From Peptacetobacter sp900539645 (GTDB lineage: Bacteria > Bacillota > Clostridia > Peptostreptococcales > Peptostreptococcaceae), in the NCBI RefSeq assembly GCF_047807365.1, contig NZ_JBLOUI010000001.1:185300-249299 (forward strand): DNA of 64,000 bases, read 5' to 3'. The notes beneath the pieces were generated by a model that saw only the letters and a program-made list of their open reading frames with translations, was not told where the DNA came from and did not search any database. This document shows, one piece after another, positions 50,775 to 60,219 of the stretch (the first letter of the stretch is position 1; the number at the start of each line of letters is the position of its first letter). A program made the position numbers and the translations under genes.

Positions 50775-53700
50775 TTATTTTCTAGTTACTTTTATTCCTG
50801 TCATATGGTCGTTTAAGTTGTGCTGTTCTAAGCTAGCATCTTCTACTCTGTTTAATTCAACAGCTAGAGTTTCTGATTTGATGTAGTCTTCAAATTCAGC
50901 AACTGCTTTAGCTACTTCATCATCTGAGCAGTAGTCTATTACTATGTTGTCTAGAACTTCAAAGTTTGCAGCTTTTCTTAACTGCTGTACTTTAGATATG
51001 AATTCTCTAGCAAATCCTTCGTTTATTAAGTCTTCGTTTAATTCTGTGTCAAGAAGAACGAATACGTTGTTCTGCATAGATACGTTGAATCCTTCTTTAG
51101 CTGATATGTTTACAAGAACATATTCTTCACCAAATTCGAAGTCTTCTCCATCAAGGTTGACTACTACTTTTTCACCGTTTTCAAGTTTAGTTACAGTATC
51201 ATGTGCATCTAATGCTGCTAAAGCTTTACCAAATGCATTTACTTTTTTACCTAATACTGAACCAACTTCTCTGAAGTTAGGTTTTAAGCTGTAGTTCATG
51301 TATTCACTTAAATCTTTAGCGAATACAACTTCTTTAACATTTAATTCTTCTTTTATTATGTCAACTAAGTCAGCTATAACAGATTCGTATTTTCCATCTA
51401 TTAATACTTCTTTTAATGGCTGACGAACTTTTATTCTAGCGTTTTCTCTTGAAGCTCTTCCTAGAGTAACTAAGTTTTTAACTAAGTCCATTTTTTCTTC
51501 TAGTTTTTCATCAAGAAGCTCTTTGTTGCATCTTGGATAAGAAGCTAGATGAACTGATTCTTCTCCAGTTAAGTTTCTGTACATTTCTTCTGATAAGTAA
51601 GGAGCAAATGGAGCTACAACTCTACATAATTCAGTTAATAATTCATAAGTAGTGTTGTAAACTGCTTTTTTATCTTCAGTTAATTCTGGTTCCCAGAATC
51701 TTCTTCTAGATCTTCTTATATACCAGTTAGATAAATCGTCATTTATGAATTCCTGTATTCTTCTTATAGTTTTGTTAACTTCGAATATTTCTAGGTTTTC
51801 TTCTATTTCAGCTTTTAAGTTGTTGAATTTAGAAAGTATCCATCTATCTAATTCTGATCTATCTTTGTATTCAACGAAGAAATCACCAGGATTTATATTG
51901 TCAGTATTAGCGTATAGAGTGAAGAAGTTGTATACGTTCTTCATTGTTCCTACGAATTTAGACTGAACTTCTTTTAATCCTTCTTCGTCGAATCTTATTG
52001 GAGTCCATGGTGGAGATACGTATAATAAGTACCATCTTAAAGCATCGGCTCCATATTTGTCGAATAATTCAAATGGGTTAACAGTATTTCCTCTTGATTT
52101 AGACATTTTCTTACCGTCTTTATCAAGAACAAGGTCGTTAACTAGTACGTTTTTGTATGGTGCTTTACCCATTACAAATGTTGATATTGCTAATAATGAG
52201 TAGAACCATCCTCTTGTCTGGTCTATACCTTCACAGATGTAATCTGCTGGGAATAACTGATCAAAGTTTTCTTTATTTTCAAATGGGTAATGATGCTGAG
52301 CAAATGGCATTGATCCTGAATCGAACCAGCAGTCTATAACGTCTTTTACTCTAGTCATTGGTTTACCACATTTTGGACATTTTAGATGTATTTCATCTAC
52401 ATATGGTCTGTGTAGTTCTACAGTTGCTGGATCTACTTCTTCAACAGCCATATCAGCTAATTCCTGTCTTGATCCTACAGATTCTGTATTTCCACATTCA
52501 CATCTCCACATTGGAAGAGGAGTTCCCCAATATCTACTTCTTGATATTGCCCAGTCTTTTAATTCTTCTAGCCAGTTACCAAATCTTCCCTGACCAACGA
52601 ATTCTGGATACCAGTTTACAGTGTTGTTGTTAGCTATTAACTGGTCTTTTAATTTAGTCATTTCTATGTACCAACTTGGTTTAGCATAGTAAACAAGTGG
52701 AGTCTGACATCTCCAGCAGTGAGGATAGTTGTGAACAACTTTTTCTTTGCTGAATAATTTATTTTCTTTAGCTAGATATTTTATTATTTCAACATCTAGT
52801 CCTTCTTCCATTACGAATTTACCTTTCCATGGAGTTGCAGTAAATTCTCCTCTTTCATCAACTGGCTGAAGTACTGGTAAACCATATTTTTTACCACAGT
52901 TGTAGTCGTCTTCCCCAAATGCTGGAGCAGTATGTACTATACCTGTACCGTCTTCAGTAGTTACGTAATCAGCGCAAGTTATGAAGAAAGCTTTTTTATC
53001 AGGTTTTACGAAGTCTAATAACTGTTCGTATTCAACATATTCTAAATCTTTACCAGTAATTTTTTCAACAACTTCGTATTCTCTATCTTTCATTACTTTT
53101 TCAAGTAATGGTTCGCCTAAGTAGTAGTATTCATCTACATCAGCTGGTTTAACTTTTACATAAGTAACTTCTGGATTTACTGTTAATGATACGTTTGATG
53201 GTAATGTCCATGGAGTAGTTGTCCATGCTAAGAAGTATTCATTTTCAGTTCCAGCTTTTTTGAATTTAGCTACTAATGTATTAGTTTTTACTTCTTTATA
53301 TCCCTGTGCAACCTCGTGTGATGCAAGACCAGTTCCACATCTTGGGCAGTAAGGAAGTATTTTATGTCCTTCATACATATATCCTTCTTTGTTGAATTTA
53401 TTTAATATCCACCAAACAGATTCTATGTAGTTGTTGTCTAATGTTATGTATGGGTTATCAAGGTCAACTTCATAAGCCATTCTTTCCGTCATGTTTCTCC
53501 ACTGTTTTTCAAAAGAGAATACTGACTCTCTACATTTATCACAGAATTCTGCTATTCCGTAATCTTCTATTTCCTGTTTATCAGATAATCCTAATTCTTT
53601 TTCTACCTGTATTTCTACTGGAAGACCATGAGTATCCCAACCAGCTTTTCTTTTTACCTGGTATCCAGACATTGTTTTATATCTACATACCCAGTCTTTT

Positions 53701-53894
53701 AATGTTCTGGCAACAACGTGGTGTATACCAGGGTTTCCATTTGCTGTTGGAGGTCCTTCAAAGAATACGAAACTTGGATCGTTCTGACCTTTTTCTAAAG
53801 TTCTTTCTAGTATATCGATGTCCTGCCAGTAATCAAATACTTTTGCTTCTGCTTCTTTAACAGAAGTGTCTACTAATGGTTTAAAGTTCGCCAT
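50775..53894 (-). CDS. ileS: Isoleucyl-tRNA synthetase, long (IleS2-like) type
   Basis: 1039 residues. HIGH-type motif in PPTANGNPGIHHVVARTLKD, editing domain, tRNA-binding KMSKS at DGKKMSKSRGNT, zinc Cys pairs CPRCGTG and CPKCGKP, and C-terminal anticodon domain. Length and the GNPGIHH form fit the eukaryote-like IleS2 class, which is often less sensitive to mupirocin; that property is family knowledge, not shown here. ATG follows AAAGGGTGAATTAATA. Controlled by the T-box leader upstream. Confidence 0.96.
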   Translation of the reverse strand: MANFKPLVDTSVKEAEAKVFDYWQDIDILERTLEKGQNDPSFVFFEGPPTANGNPGIHHVVARTLKDWVCRYKTMSGYQVKRKAGWDTHGLPVEIQVEKELGLSDKQEIEDYGIAEFCDKCRESVFSFEKQWRNMTERMAYEVDLDNPYITLDNNYIESVWWILNKFNKEGYMYEGHKILPYCPRCGTGLASHEVAQGYKEVKTNTLVAKFKKAGTENEYFLAWTTTPWTLPSNVSLTVNPEVTYVKVKPADVDEYYYLGEPLLEKVMKDREYEVVEKITGKDLEYVEYEQLLDFVKPDKKAFFITCADYVTTEDGTGIVHTAPAFGEDDYNCGKKYGLPVLQPVDERGEFTATPWKGKFVMEEGLDVEIIKYLAKENKLFSKEKVVHNYPHCWRCQTPLVYYAKPSWYIEMTKLKDQLIANNNTVNWYPEFVGQGRFGNWLEELKDWAISRSRYWGTPLPMWRCECGNTESVGSRQELADMAVEEVDPATVELHRPYVDEIHLKCPKCGKPMTRVKDVIDCWFDSGSMPFAQHHYPFENKENFDQLFPADYICEGIDQTRGWFYSLLAISTFVMGKAPYKNVLVNDLVLDKDGKKMSKSRGNTVNPFELFDKYGADALRWYLLYVSPPWTPIRFDEEGLKEVQSKFVGTMKNVYNFFTLYANTDNINPGDFFVEYKDRSELDRWILSKFNNLKAEIEENLEIFEVNKTIRRIQEFINDDLSNWYIRRSRRRFWEPELTEDKKAVYNTTYELLTELCRVVAPFAPYLSEEMYRNLTGEESVHLASYPRCNKELLDEKLEEKMDLVKNLVTLGRASRENARIKVRQPLKEVLIDGKYESVIADLVDIIKEELNVKEVVFAKDLSEYMNYSLKPNFREVGSVLGKKVNAFGKALAALDAHDTVTKLENGEKVVVNLDGEDFEFGEEYVLVNISAKEGFNVSMQNNVFVLLDTELNEDLINEGFAREFISKVQQLRKAANFEVLDNIVIDYCSDDEVAKAVAEFEDYIKSETLAVELNRVEDASLEQHNLNDHMTGIKVTRK

Positions 53895-53959
53895 TATTAA
53901 TTCACCCTTTCCTCTAATTATTCTTTATCTTTAATTGCTCAAGTTTTCCAAAATAAGTT

Positions 53960-54240
53960 TTTCAAATAAAAAAAACTCGTCGCCTTTGCATACACAAAGG
54001 GACGAGTTGCTCGCGTTACCACCCTAATTCCGCATAGATAAATTTAAAAATTATCTATACGACACTCTACTGTATAACGGCACATTACCGGAATAACTTA
54101 TTTGATAAATCCAAATAGGATAAATCTTTCAGCCTTCAGCTCCGAAGTGATATTCAACTCAGTATATTTTGCCGGTTCTCAGCTAATCCGGTTCTCTGTA
54201 AAAATAAAATCATGAGTCTACTGTCTTCATCATAGCCTTT
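53960..54240 (-). promoter_or_regulatory. T-box riboswitch, isoleucine
   Basis: Minus-strand leader with the T-box GGGTGGTAACGCGA (54024-54011), preceded by stem-loop elements, and followed by terminator AACTCGTCCCTTTGTGTATG paired with GGCGACGAGTTTTTTT (54009-53969). A candidate specifier loop at about 54160 contains AATATCACT, so ATC (Ile) is available, as expected upstream of ileS. Uncharged tRNA-Ile should favour read-through. Confidence 0.94.
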
Positions 54241-54364
54241 AAAGATTTTGTTTTCTATACTTTGAAAGTTTATACCAAAAACTAATTTTAGTCAATAGTT
54301 ATTTTTTATTTTTTTCAGATAATTCTATATTATCTCTAAATTCAATATTATTTATAATATTTTT

Positions 54365-54979
54365 TTATAGATTGAATATGTCTTCTGGAGAAGTTCGTTC
54401 CTCATCAGAATGATATTCTTCTTCATCATCCATTGCTCCAGTTGCGCCAAAAGTATCATCTATATCAAATCTTTCATCTTCATAACTATCCATAGCAGTT
54501 CTCCATTCATACTGACTTGCAAGTCCAGTATCTATATTAGAGCATATTTCGTCTATATTTTTTATTTCGCTTTCTAGAAGTGATTTGAATTTATTTTTGA
54601 ACATCTTAAATTCAGCAGTAAGATTATCGTATTCTTTTCTGATTTCGATAACTCTGCTTGTAGCTTCGTCTATTTTCTGTTTTCCCATAAATTCAGCTTC
54701 TTCTACTATTATTCTAGCTTTTTTATTTGCAGCAGATGTAGTATCTTCTGCAGCTGTCTGAGCTGTTATAAGAGTTTCTTTTAAAGTATCCTCTATGTTT
54801 GTGTATTTATTTAACTGCTCGCTGTACATTCTAACTCTCTCTTTAAGAGATTCATTTTCTCTTATAAGATTTTCATAATCTACTCTTAAATCATCTAAAA
54901 ATTCATCAACTTCTTCACAGTTGAATCCTCTCATAGATTTTTTAAAAACTTTTTCTTCTATCTCCTGTGGTGTTATCAT
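54365..54979 (-). CDS. divIVA: DivIVA domain cell-division/polarity protein
   Basis: 204 residues. N-terminal membrane-binding DivIVA domain (MITPQEIEEKVFKKSMRGF, then NCEEVDEFLDDL), coiled coil (about 30-140) and an acidic tail with Asp/Glu. Marks negatively curved membrane at septum and poles. ATG follows GAGGAGAAGATA, 14 bases after ylmH. Confidence 0.96.
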   Translation of the reverse strand: MITPQEIEEKVFKKSMRGFNCEEVDEFLDDLRVDYENLIRENESLKERVRMYSEQLNKYTNIEDTLKETLITAQTAAEDTTSAANKKARIIVEEAEFMGKQKIDEATSRVIEIRKEYDNLTAEFKMFKNKFKSLLESEIKNIDEICSNIDTGLASQYEWRTAMDSYEDERFDIDDTFGATGAMDDEEEYHSDEERTSPEDIFNL

Positions 54980-54993
54980 TATCTTCTCCTCAA

Positions 54994-55779
54994 CTATAAT
55001 ATTATTCTAGCTTTTACTCTAGTTCTTCCTTTTCTGGTCTCCCCGCCTATTTCAACAACTTCAGATCTTCCTTTTCCCCTTACTGAAATAAGATCTCCTG
55101 AAGATACCGTCTTTGATGCAGATGTTATCTTTTCATAATTCAAATGGACTCTCTCCGCATTTATGTACTTTAGACTTTCCTGTCTAGAAATATTGTATAT
55201 TCCACTTATTACACAATCTAGTCTATCTGAAGATACTGTAAACGAGATATCTTTGTATTTCTTTTCTGAAGTCTTTAATTCTTCTCGATTTATTTCCTTT
55301 ACTTTTACAGAATTTGTAGCAACTTTTGTGAGGTTCATAACAATATAATCACATATATCGCTGCTAACTACAACCTGACAAAAATCTTCGTGAATTAATA
55401 TATCACCTATCTTTTCTCTCTTTATTCCAAGCCCTAAAATAGAACCCAAATAATCTTTATGAGATACACTTCTAAATTTGAAATTTCCATCAATCTGTAT
55501 GAATTTTATAGGCTGCTCAATATCCTCATACTCCATATAAAATGGGTATATAGATAGCACACTTCTCTCCGCACCTTCATATCCTCCATCAGAATGATAC
55601 TTCAAATCAGACTCTGAATTAATTATATCCATAGCATTCTTTATCTCAAATGGATTCATAAATTCAGTACTTTTTGCTTCATAATTCTTTAGACAGGTAT
55701 TAGCTTTATCTATCAATTTGAACATCTTGTTCTTTAATTCTATATCCTTTATGTGGTTAGTAAGTCTTATCTTGTCCAT
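54994..55779 (-). CDS. ylmH: YlmH-family S4-domain RNA-binding protein
   Basis: 261 residues. N-terminal YlmH domain (1-180, with HKDYLGSILGLGIKREKIGD and VVSSDICDYIV) and C-terminal S4 domain (LDCVISGIYNISRQESLKYI, GDLISVRGKGR). Implicated in ribosome rescue/division in Firmicutes. ATG sits next to the yggT stop (gap of one base), so it is likely coupled. Confidence 0.94.
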   Translation of the reverse strand: MDKIRLTNHIKDIELKNKMFKLIDKANTCLKNYEAKSTEFMNPFEIKNAMDIINSESDLKYHSDGGYEGAERSVLSIYPFYMEYEDIEQPIKFIQIDGNFKFRSVSHKDYLGSILGLGIKREKIGDILIHEDFCQVVVSSDICDYIVMNLTKVATNSVKVKEINREELKTSEKKYKDISFTVSSDRLDCVISGIYNISRQESLKYINAERVHLNYEKITSASKTVSSGDLISVRGKGRSEVVEIGGETRKGRTRVKARIIL

Positions 55780-55780
55780 C

Positions 55781-56047
55781 CTATAAAACTAGTCCTTTCA
55801 AGAATATCAGTATTATTATCGCTATAACAGGCGAAAAATCTACAGGACCAGAGTAATTTTTATAAAGTATTCTTCTTATAGGTCCTTCTATTGGCTCTGT
55901 TATTTCGTCCATTATCTGATATAACTTTGTTTCCATAAGAGATGGAACCCATGTAAATAAGCTTTTAACCACTATTATCCATGAAATTATATCAAGAAGA
56001 TAGGCTATAGCTATCCTTAATGTATGCATTAGCATTCCCACTTTCAT
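55781..56047 (-). CDS. ylmG: YggT-family membrane protein (YlmG)
   Basis: 88 residues; two membrane segments (about 10-30 and 68-86) around the conserved loop SWIIVVKSLFTWVPS and ITEPIEGPIRRIL. Family members help septum or thylakoid membrane organisation. Start ambiguous: MKVGMLMH offers three Met; the annotated one is the first. Confidence 0.92.
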   Translation of the reverse strand: MKVGMLMHTLRIAIAYLLDIISWIIVVKSLFTWVPSLMETKLYQIMDEITEPIEGPIRRILYKNYSGPVDFSPVIAIIILIFLKGLVL

Positions 56048-56063
56048 CTATATTATTTTGTTA

Positions 56064-56540
56064 TTATTTCTGCCAAGGGAAAAGCGCTCTACTTTCTAGT
56101 TCTTTTTTCACACTGGCATCTATATCAACATTATTTGGAGCAAGTATGAATATTGATCCAGCAACTTTCTGGATATCTCCATCTAATACATAAACTGCCC
56201 CATTTAAGAAGTCGAATATAGATTTTTTAACCTGTGGAGATGATACTCCATCTAGGTTTACAACTACTGTTTTTCTCTGTTTTAAAGCATCTGCTATCTG
56301 AGTTGCTTCGTCGTATATTTTAGGAGCATATATAACAACTTTCATATGTCCTCCTGCTGGGTAGTCGATTACTTTTCCTATTTTAGGATTAGATGGTAGA
56401 GCACTGTAATCTTCAGTTTCTTCAACTTCCTCTTCTTCCTCTACATCATCATATTCGTATTCATCACCTTCATATTCATCGTAATCTAAATCGTCATCAT
56501 CACTGAATATATTCTTCATTTTATCGATTATTTTTGCCAT
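56064..56540 (-). CDS. sepF: Cell division protein SepF
   Basis: 158 residues. N-terminal amphipathic helix MAKIIDKMKNIF, acidic/Tyr linker, and the SepF core (KVVIYAPKIYDEATQIADAL, VVNLDGVS, FLNGAVYVLDGDIQKV, GSIFILAPNNV). Anchors and bundles FtsZ filaments. ATG at 56540 after TTGGAGGACAGTAAC; an upstream TTG overlaps that site. Confidence 0.96.
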   Translation of the reverse strand: MAKIIDKMKNIFSDDDDLDYDEYEGDEYEYDDVEEEEEVEETEDYSALPSNPKIGKVIDYPAGGHMKVVIYAPKIYDEATQIADALKQRKTVVVNLDGVSSPQVKKSIFDFLNGAVYVLDGDIQKVAGSIFILAPNNVDIDASVKKELESRALFPWQK

Positions 56541-56564
56541 GTTACTGTCCTCCAATTTACTTTG

Positions 56565-57266
56565 TTATTTGTTGTAATTTCTTTTTCCGAATATAGCAGT
56601 TCCGACTCTAACCATTGTAGCTCCCTCTTCTACAGCTATTTCAAAATCATTTGTCATACCCATAGAAAGCTCTTTCATCTCAACATTTCCTATATTCATA
56701 TTATTTATTTCATCAGAAAGCTCTTTAAGATCTCTGAATACTTTTCTTATCTCATCTCTCTCAGCGTCAAATGGCGCCATTGTCATAAGTCCCTTTATCT
56801 TTATATTGGGATATTTTTCAGCTACTAATCTAACAAATGGCTCTACTTCTTCTCTAGACATGCCGTGTTTACTCTCTTCTCCAGAAATATTCACCTGAAC
56901 AAGACAATCAATCACCCTACCTATTTTATTAGCTCTCTTGTCTATCTCCTCAGCAAGCCCTTCTCTATCTAAAGAATGTATCATACAAACCTTGTCTATT
57001 ATATATTTAACTTTATTTGTCTGTAATGATCCTATTTGATGCCATCTAATCTTATCTCCTAAAACCTCATACTTTCTCGCTAATTCCTGAGGCTTATTCT
57101 CTCCAGCATCTAAAGCATCTGCTGCTATAGCTTCCTCAACCTTATCAACATCAACAGTCTTAGTAACTGCAATAAGCTTTATATCATCGGCATCTCTGCC
57201 AGCTCTCTTAGCTGCATCTGCTATTCTCTTTCTTATACTTTCAATATTTTCTCTAATATTTTCCAT
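56565..57266 (-). CDS. ylmE: YggS-family PLP-binding protein (YlmE)
   Basis: 233 residues. PLP-Lys in LIAVTKTVDVD, ENKPQELARKYE, WHQIGSLQTNKVKYI, and SMGMTNDFEIAVEEGATMVRVG near the C terminus. A PLP-homeostasis protein. First gene of ylmE-sepF-ylmG-ylmH-divIVA. ATG at 57266 after GGCGGTGATTTAT; an in-frame GTG lies at 57275. The 57275-57572 spacer holds a terminator of the next gene and no other feature. Confidence 0.94.
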   Translation of the reverse strand: MENIRENIESIRKRIADAAKRAGRDADDIKLIAVTKTVDVDKVEEAIAADALDAGENKPQELARKYEVLGDKIRWHQIGSLQTNKVKYIIDKVCMIHSLDREGLAEEIDKRANKIGRVIDCLVQVNISGEESKHGMSREEVEPFVRLVAEKYPNIKIKGLMTMAPFDAERDEIRKVFRDLKELSDEINNMNIGNVEMKELSMGMTNDFEIAVEEGATMVRVGTAIFGKRNYNK

Positions 57267-57449
57267 ATAAATCACCGCCTATTTTTAAAATTTAAAAATA
57301 TATGATCTATATCATACTTTTAACTATCTAAATTTATCATTTTTTAATCGTAAAATCAAAAAACACAATCAAATGACAAAATCAGAGCATAATTTCAATA
57401 TTTTATACCATATTATATTATACCAAATTTAACAACTTATAAAAAGAGA

Positions 57450-57485
57450 AAAAAAGGGACTGTCGCAAATTATTACAACAATCCC
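57450..57485 (-). terminator. Terminator after the small membrane-protein gene
   Basis: Minus strand GGGATTGTTGTAATAATTTG with CGACAGTCCC then TTTTTTT. Member of the dispersed GGCTGTnnCAATATTTTGTG hairpin type also seen in the arms near 20970 and 30970. Confidence 0.75.
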
Positions 57486-57571
57486 AATATTTAACTTTTA
57501 TATTTAATCTATAGTTTTTTATTTATTATATATTTATAATTTAGTAGAATATTATTTATTTTTATTATTAT

Positions 57572-57979
57572 CTATTCCCCTTTTTTCTCTCTTCTTAATT
57601 TTGAAACTAAGCAACCAACTATCGCCATATAAACAAGAACAGCTATTAGAGCAATAACAAACTGAACTGTAGTAAAATCAATAGTAAATACACCTAATAC
57701 TAAAACGAAAAATGAATTTGCATTAGATCCACCACTTTGACATTTCCCATAGAAGAATGGTGTATTCATCCATCTTTCAAAAGCAAAAAAGATTAAGCCT
57801 AGTAAAAGTAATATTATTCCTAGTCCATTAATCCAGTTAATAGGTAATAAAAGGTCTTCAAAAACTTTTTGAGCATAAGGTTCTGCTAAGCGAAATACTA
57901 TTGATACTGCTAGAAAAAATCCACTTCCTATAAGGATAGTATTTCTTTCAAATTCACTCATTTTACTTGTTTTACTCAT
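57572..57979 (-). CDS. Uncharacterised small membrane protein of a peptide locus
   Basis: 135 residues with four hydrophobic segments (about 15-33, 46-66, 88-100, 105-125) and a basic C-terminal tail (SKLRREKKGE). No family recognised. It follows the Cys-rich peptide and truncated exporter gene by 33 bases, so immunity or accessory function for that peptide is possible but unproved. ATG preceded by AAAGGAGGAATTATT. Confidence 0.6.
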   Translation of the reverse strand: MSKTSKMSEFERNTILIGSGFFLAVSIVFRLAEPYAQKVFEDLLLPINWINGLGIILLLLGLIFFAFERWMNTPFFYGKCQSGGSNANSFFVLVLGVFTIDFTTVQFVIALIAVLVYMAIVGCLVSKLRREKKGE

Positions 57980-58011
57980 AATAATTCCTCCTTTTATTTT
58001 ATATCATAGTT

Positions 58012-58215
58012 TTATTCCCCAAAAGTAGGTGCTCTATAGCCATGTACTATAGAATTTAAATTTCCTGAATATCCACTTCCTCTATTTGCATAATCTGTAT
58101 TTTTACATTTACATAGTGTTAAAGAAACCTCTTTACAAACAATTGGACATGTAAATGTACATTCTTGTCTTAATCCTGCTACACCATTAGATAAATTTCT
58201 TTTTTTACCATACAT
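58012..58215 (-). CDS. Cys-rich peptide, possible RiPP or bacteriocin precursor
   Basis: 67 residues, start MYGKKRNLSNGVAGLRQE, then CTFTCPIVCKEVSLTLCKCK (five Cys in 20 residues) and a Gly/Ser/Tyr/Asn-rich tail ending HGYRAPTFGE. Unlike the P1-P5 family in sequence. ATG has AAAGGGGGAAAAGTTT upstream, which itself lies inside the 3' end of the truncated exporter gene. Precursor status is inferred from size, Cys content and the exporter neighbour. Confidence 0.5.
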   Translation of the reverse strand: MYGKKRNLSNGVAGLRQECTFTCPIVCKEVSLTLCKCKNTDYANRGSGYSGNLNSIVHGYRAPTFGE

Positions 58216-58721
58216 AAACTTTTCCCCCTTTCAAATTTAACTAAAATAGTTCCTATACTTATCATAGTTATTAATTCTTTAAAGATAGAAAATATTTGAG
58301 AAACATATGTTAATATATCTGTTGCTCCTTGCATTTGTGCTTTATCTATCAAATCATACACTTCAGAATTTTCAAATTTTTCTACACTTAGTTCATCTAT
58401 TTTCTCTAAAGATTTGATGTTTATATTTTTAGTAAAGTTTAAATTAAATTTAAAACTATAAAATTGATAACTATGTGAAATTATAGAATTTAATATATTT
58501 AATCCTATGTACATTAAAAGTAAGCTAAAAATATTTATCAATTTTACATTTGATTTTTGTAATAAATTTATACAATTTTGCATAATTACAATAAGTATTG
58601 CAGGAATAATTCCTTGGAAAATCATACAGACTAGTGTAATCAATAAATATAATTTACTATATTTACAAATTAAATGGATACTCTTTTTTAAGCAATATAA
58701 AATTTTTTTCAATTTAAACAC
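58179..58721 (-). pseudogene. Truncated NisT/SunT-like ABC exporter, membrane half only
   Basis: 180 residues covering only the N-terminal transmembrane domain: four to five hydrophobic segments and the loop ...EKIDELSVEKFENSEVYDLI followed by DKAQMQGAT, typical of lantibiotic/peptide exporters. The ABC ATPase domain and second half of the membrane domain are absent. The frame runs into the ribosome binding site and start of the Cys-rich peptide (VKFERGKSLCMVKKE), indicating a deletion that joined the two genes. Not expected to export. Confidence 0.65.
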
Positions 58722-58960
58722 CTAACTACTTTCAACTATTTCTATATTTTCATACTAACATTTTTTAACAAATTTGTAAATAGTTTATATAAAATATAAT
58801 CATTGATATTTTTTATATAAAATATTTTATTTTTCTATAATATTTTTTACATAATATAAATATCTTACATTTTACCTTCTATTAAACAATTTTATTTACA
58901 TATATCGATATAAGCTCTCACAATTTATTTTGTGGTGATGTCTTTTTTTAAAGAACAAAT
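58722..58960. other. AT-rich spacer without a recognisable gene
   Basis: About 240 bases of A/T tracts between the exporter fragment and the repeats at 58965. It probably holds the promoter of the remnant locus, but no clear -35/-10 pair can be chosen. Confidence 0.5.
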
Positions 58961-58964
58961 TTGA

Positions 58965-59050
58965 TTGATTTGCTCCGACAATCTGAATAACTTTGCAACA
59001 TTTTGAAAACTTAGCTTGAAAAGCAAAGTTCGAAGCCAGATAAATCTCCA
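58965..59050 (-). repeat. Diverged core copy next to the gpsA palindrome, copy 10
   Basis: CCGACAATCTG, then AACTTTGC...GCAAAGTT stem, then CGAAGCCAGATAAATC. Both halves of the core are present but CCTGGAG has become CCAGATA, and outer arms are short (GATTGATTT/AGATAAATC). It lies just outside the left arm of copy 11. Confidence 0.6.
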
Positions 59051-59064
59051 TGCATTTTGCTTTC

Positions 59065-59199
59065 GGCTAAAATAAAAGAGGGTATATCCAAATACACGAC
59101 AATCTGCAAGTGGCACGCAACATTTAAATGTGTTACATAAACGTGCGTGCCACTGAAGCCTGGAGTAATTTGGATATACCCTCTTTATTTCTTATAGCC
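59065..59199 (-). repeat. Long 3'-end palindrome with conserved core, copy 11
   Basis: ACGACAATCTGCA, inner stem AGTGGCACGC/GCGTGCCACT with AACATTTAAATGTGTT, TGAAGCCTGGAG. Outer stem AAAGAGGGTATATCCAAAT/ATTTGGATATACCCTCTTT; GGCTA at 59065 mirrors the gpsA terminal codons (59192-59199). Very similar to copies 1 and 3, including the GAGGGTATA arm. Confidence 0.8.
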
Positions 59200-60199
59200 C
59201 TATATGTTCTACTTCGTTCTTTTTGTTTCTAGTCATTAGTCCTTTTATTCCTTCATAAGGTTCAAGTCCATCGTGAACAACAGCATATATCGCATTAGTT
59301 ATAGGCATATCTATACCTAATTTCTGAGCTACATCATGTGCAACCTCAGTAGCAGTTATTCCTTCAACAACCATCTTAACCTTTTCAAGAGTTTCTTCAA
59401 CAGAGTACCCTTCTCCTATAAGTATCCCTGCTCTTCTATTTCTACTGTGCATACTTGTACAAGTAACTATTAAATCTCCTATACCAGAAAGTCCAGTGAA
59501 AGTAATCGCCTTTGCACCCATAGCAACACCAAGTCTACTTATCTCAGTTATACCTCTTGTCATAAGTGCCGCCTTAGTATTATCACCATAGCCTAAACCG
59601 TCGCATATACCTGCTCCAAAAGCTATGATGTTCTTTAAAGCTCCACCAAGTTCAACACCTATAAGGTCTGAGTTTGTATAAACTCTAAGTGTTGGCGACA
59701 TAAACGCATCCTGAACTATCTGAGCGTATTCTATATCTTCTGATGAAACCACTATTGTAGTAGGTAGGTCTTTTGCGACCTCCTCTGCATGAGATGGCCC
59801 AGATAACATAACATACTTAGAATCAGGAAGCTCTTCTGCACAAACTTCAGAAAGTCTTTTTCCAGTTCCCTTTTCAAGACCTTTTGCAACATTTACAATA
59901 ATCTGATCCGGTGTTAATTTTCCTTTTAATTTAACACACATTCCCCTAACAGCCTGAGATGGAACTGCTAAAACAACTATCTTACTATCTTTTACAGCTT
60001 CATCTAAATCATCTGTTACATTTAAATTATCAGGAAATGTTGCTCCTGGTAGATATTCCGTATTTTCTCTATTTTTATTTATACTTTCAGCCCGTTCTTT
60101 TCTTCTAGACCACATAAGAACGTCAAAATTATTTTTTGCCAGGCTCAAAGCTAGAGCTGTACCCCAGCTACCTGTACCTAATACGCATACCTTCTTCAT
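59192..60199 (-). CDS. gpsA: Glycerol-3-phosphate dehydrogenase [NAD(P)+]
   Basis: 335 residues. Rossmann motif CVLGTGSWGTALAL, SGPSHAEEVAKDLPT, catalytic Lys in LGGALKNIIAFGAG and DNTKAALMTRG. Makes sn-glycerol 3-phosphate for phospholipids. Adjacent to plsY, which uses that product. ATG follows GGAGGGATATT. Confidence 0.97.
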   Translation of the reverse strand: MKKVCVLGTGSWGTALALSLAKNNFDVLMWSRRKERAESINKNRENTEYLPGATFPDNLNVTDDLDEAVKDSKIVVLAVPSQAVRGMCVKLKGKLTPDQIIVNVAKGLEKGTGKRLSEVCAEELPDSKYVMLSGPSHAEEVAKDLPTTIVVSSEDIEYAQIVQDAFMSPTLRVYTNSDLIGVELGGALKNIIAFGAGICDGLGYGDNTKAALMTRGITEISRLGVAMGAKAITFTGLSGIGDLIVTCTSMHSRNRRAGILIGEGYSVEETLEKVKMVVEGITATEVAHDVAQKLGIDMPITNAIYAVVHDGLEPYEGIKGLMTRNKKNEVEHIGL

Positions 60200-60219
60200 A
60201 ATATCCCTCCTGAAGATGA

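Noticed and set aside
520..59199. Palindromes as insertion-sequence or IS200/IS605 ends.
   Set aside because: No transposase gene is present in the window, no target duplication is visible, and arms match local gene ends rather than each other.
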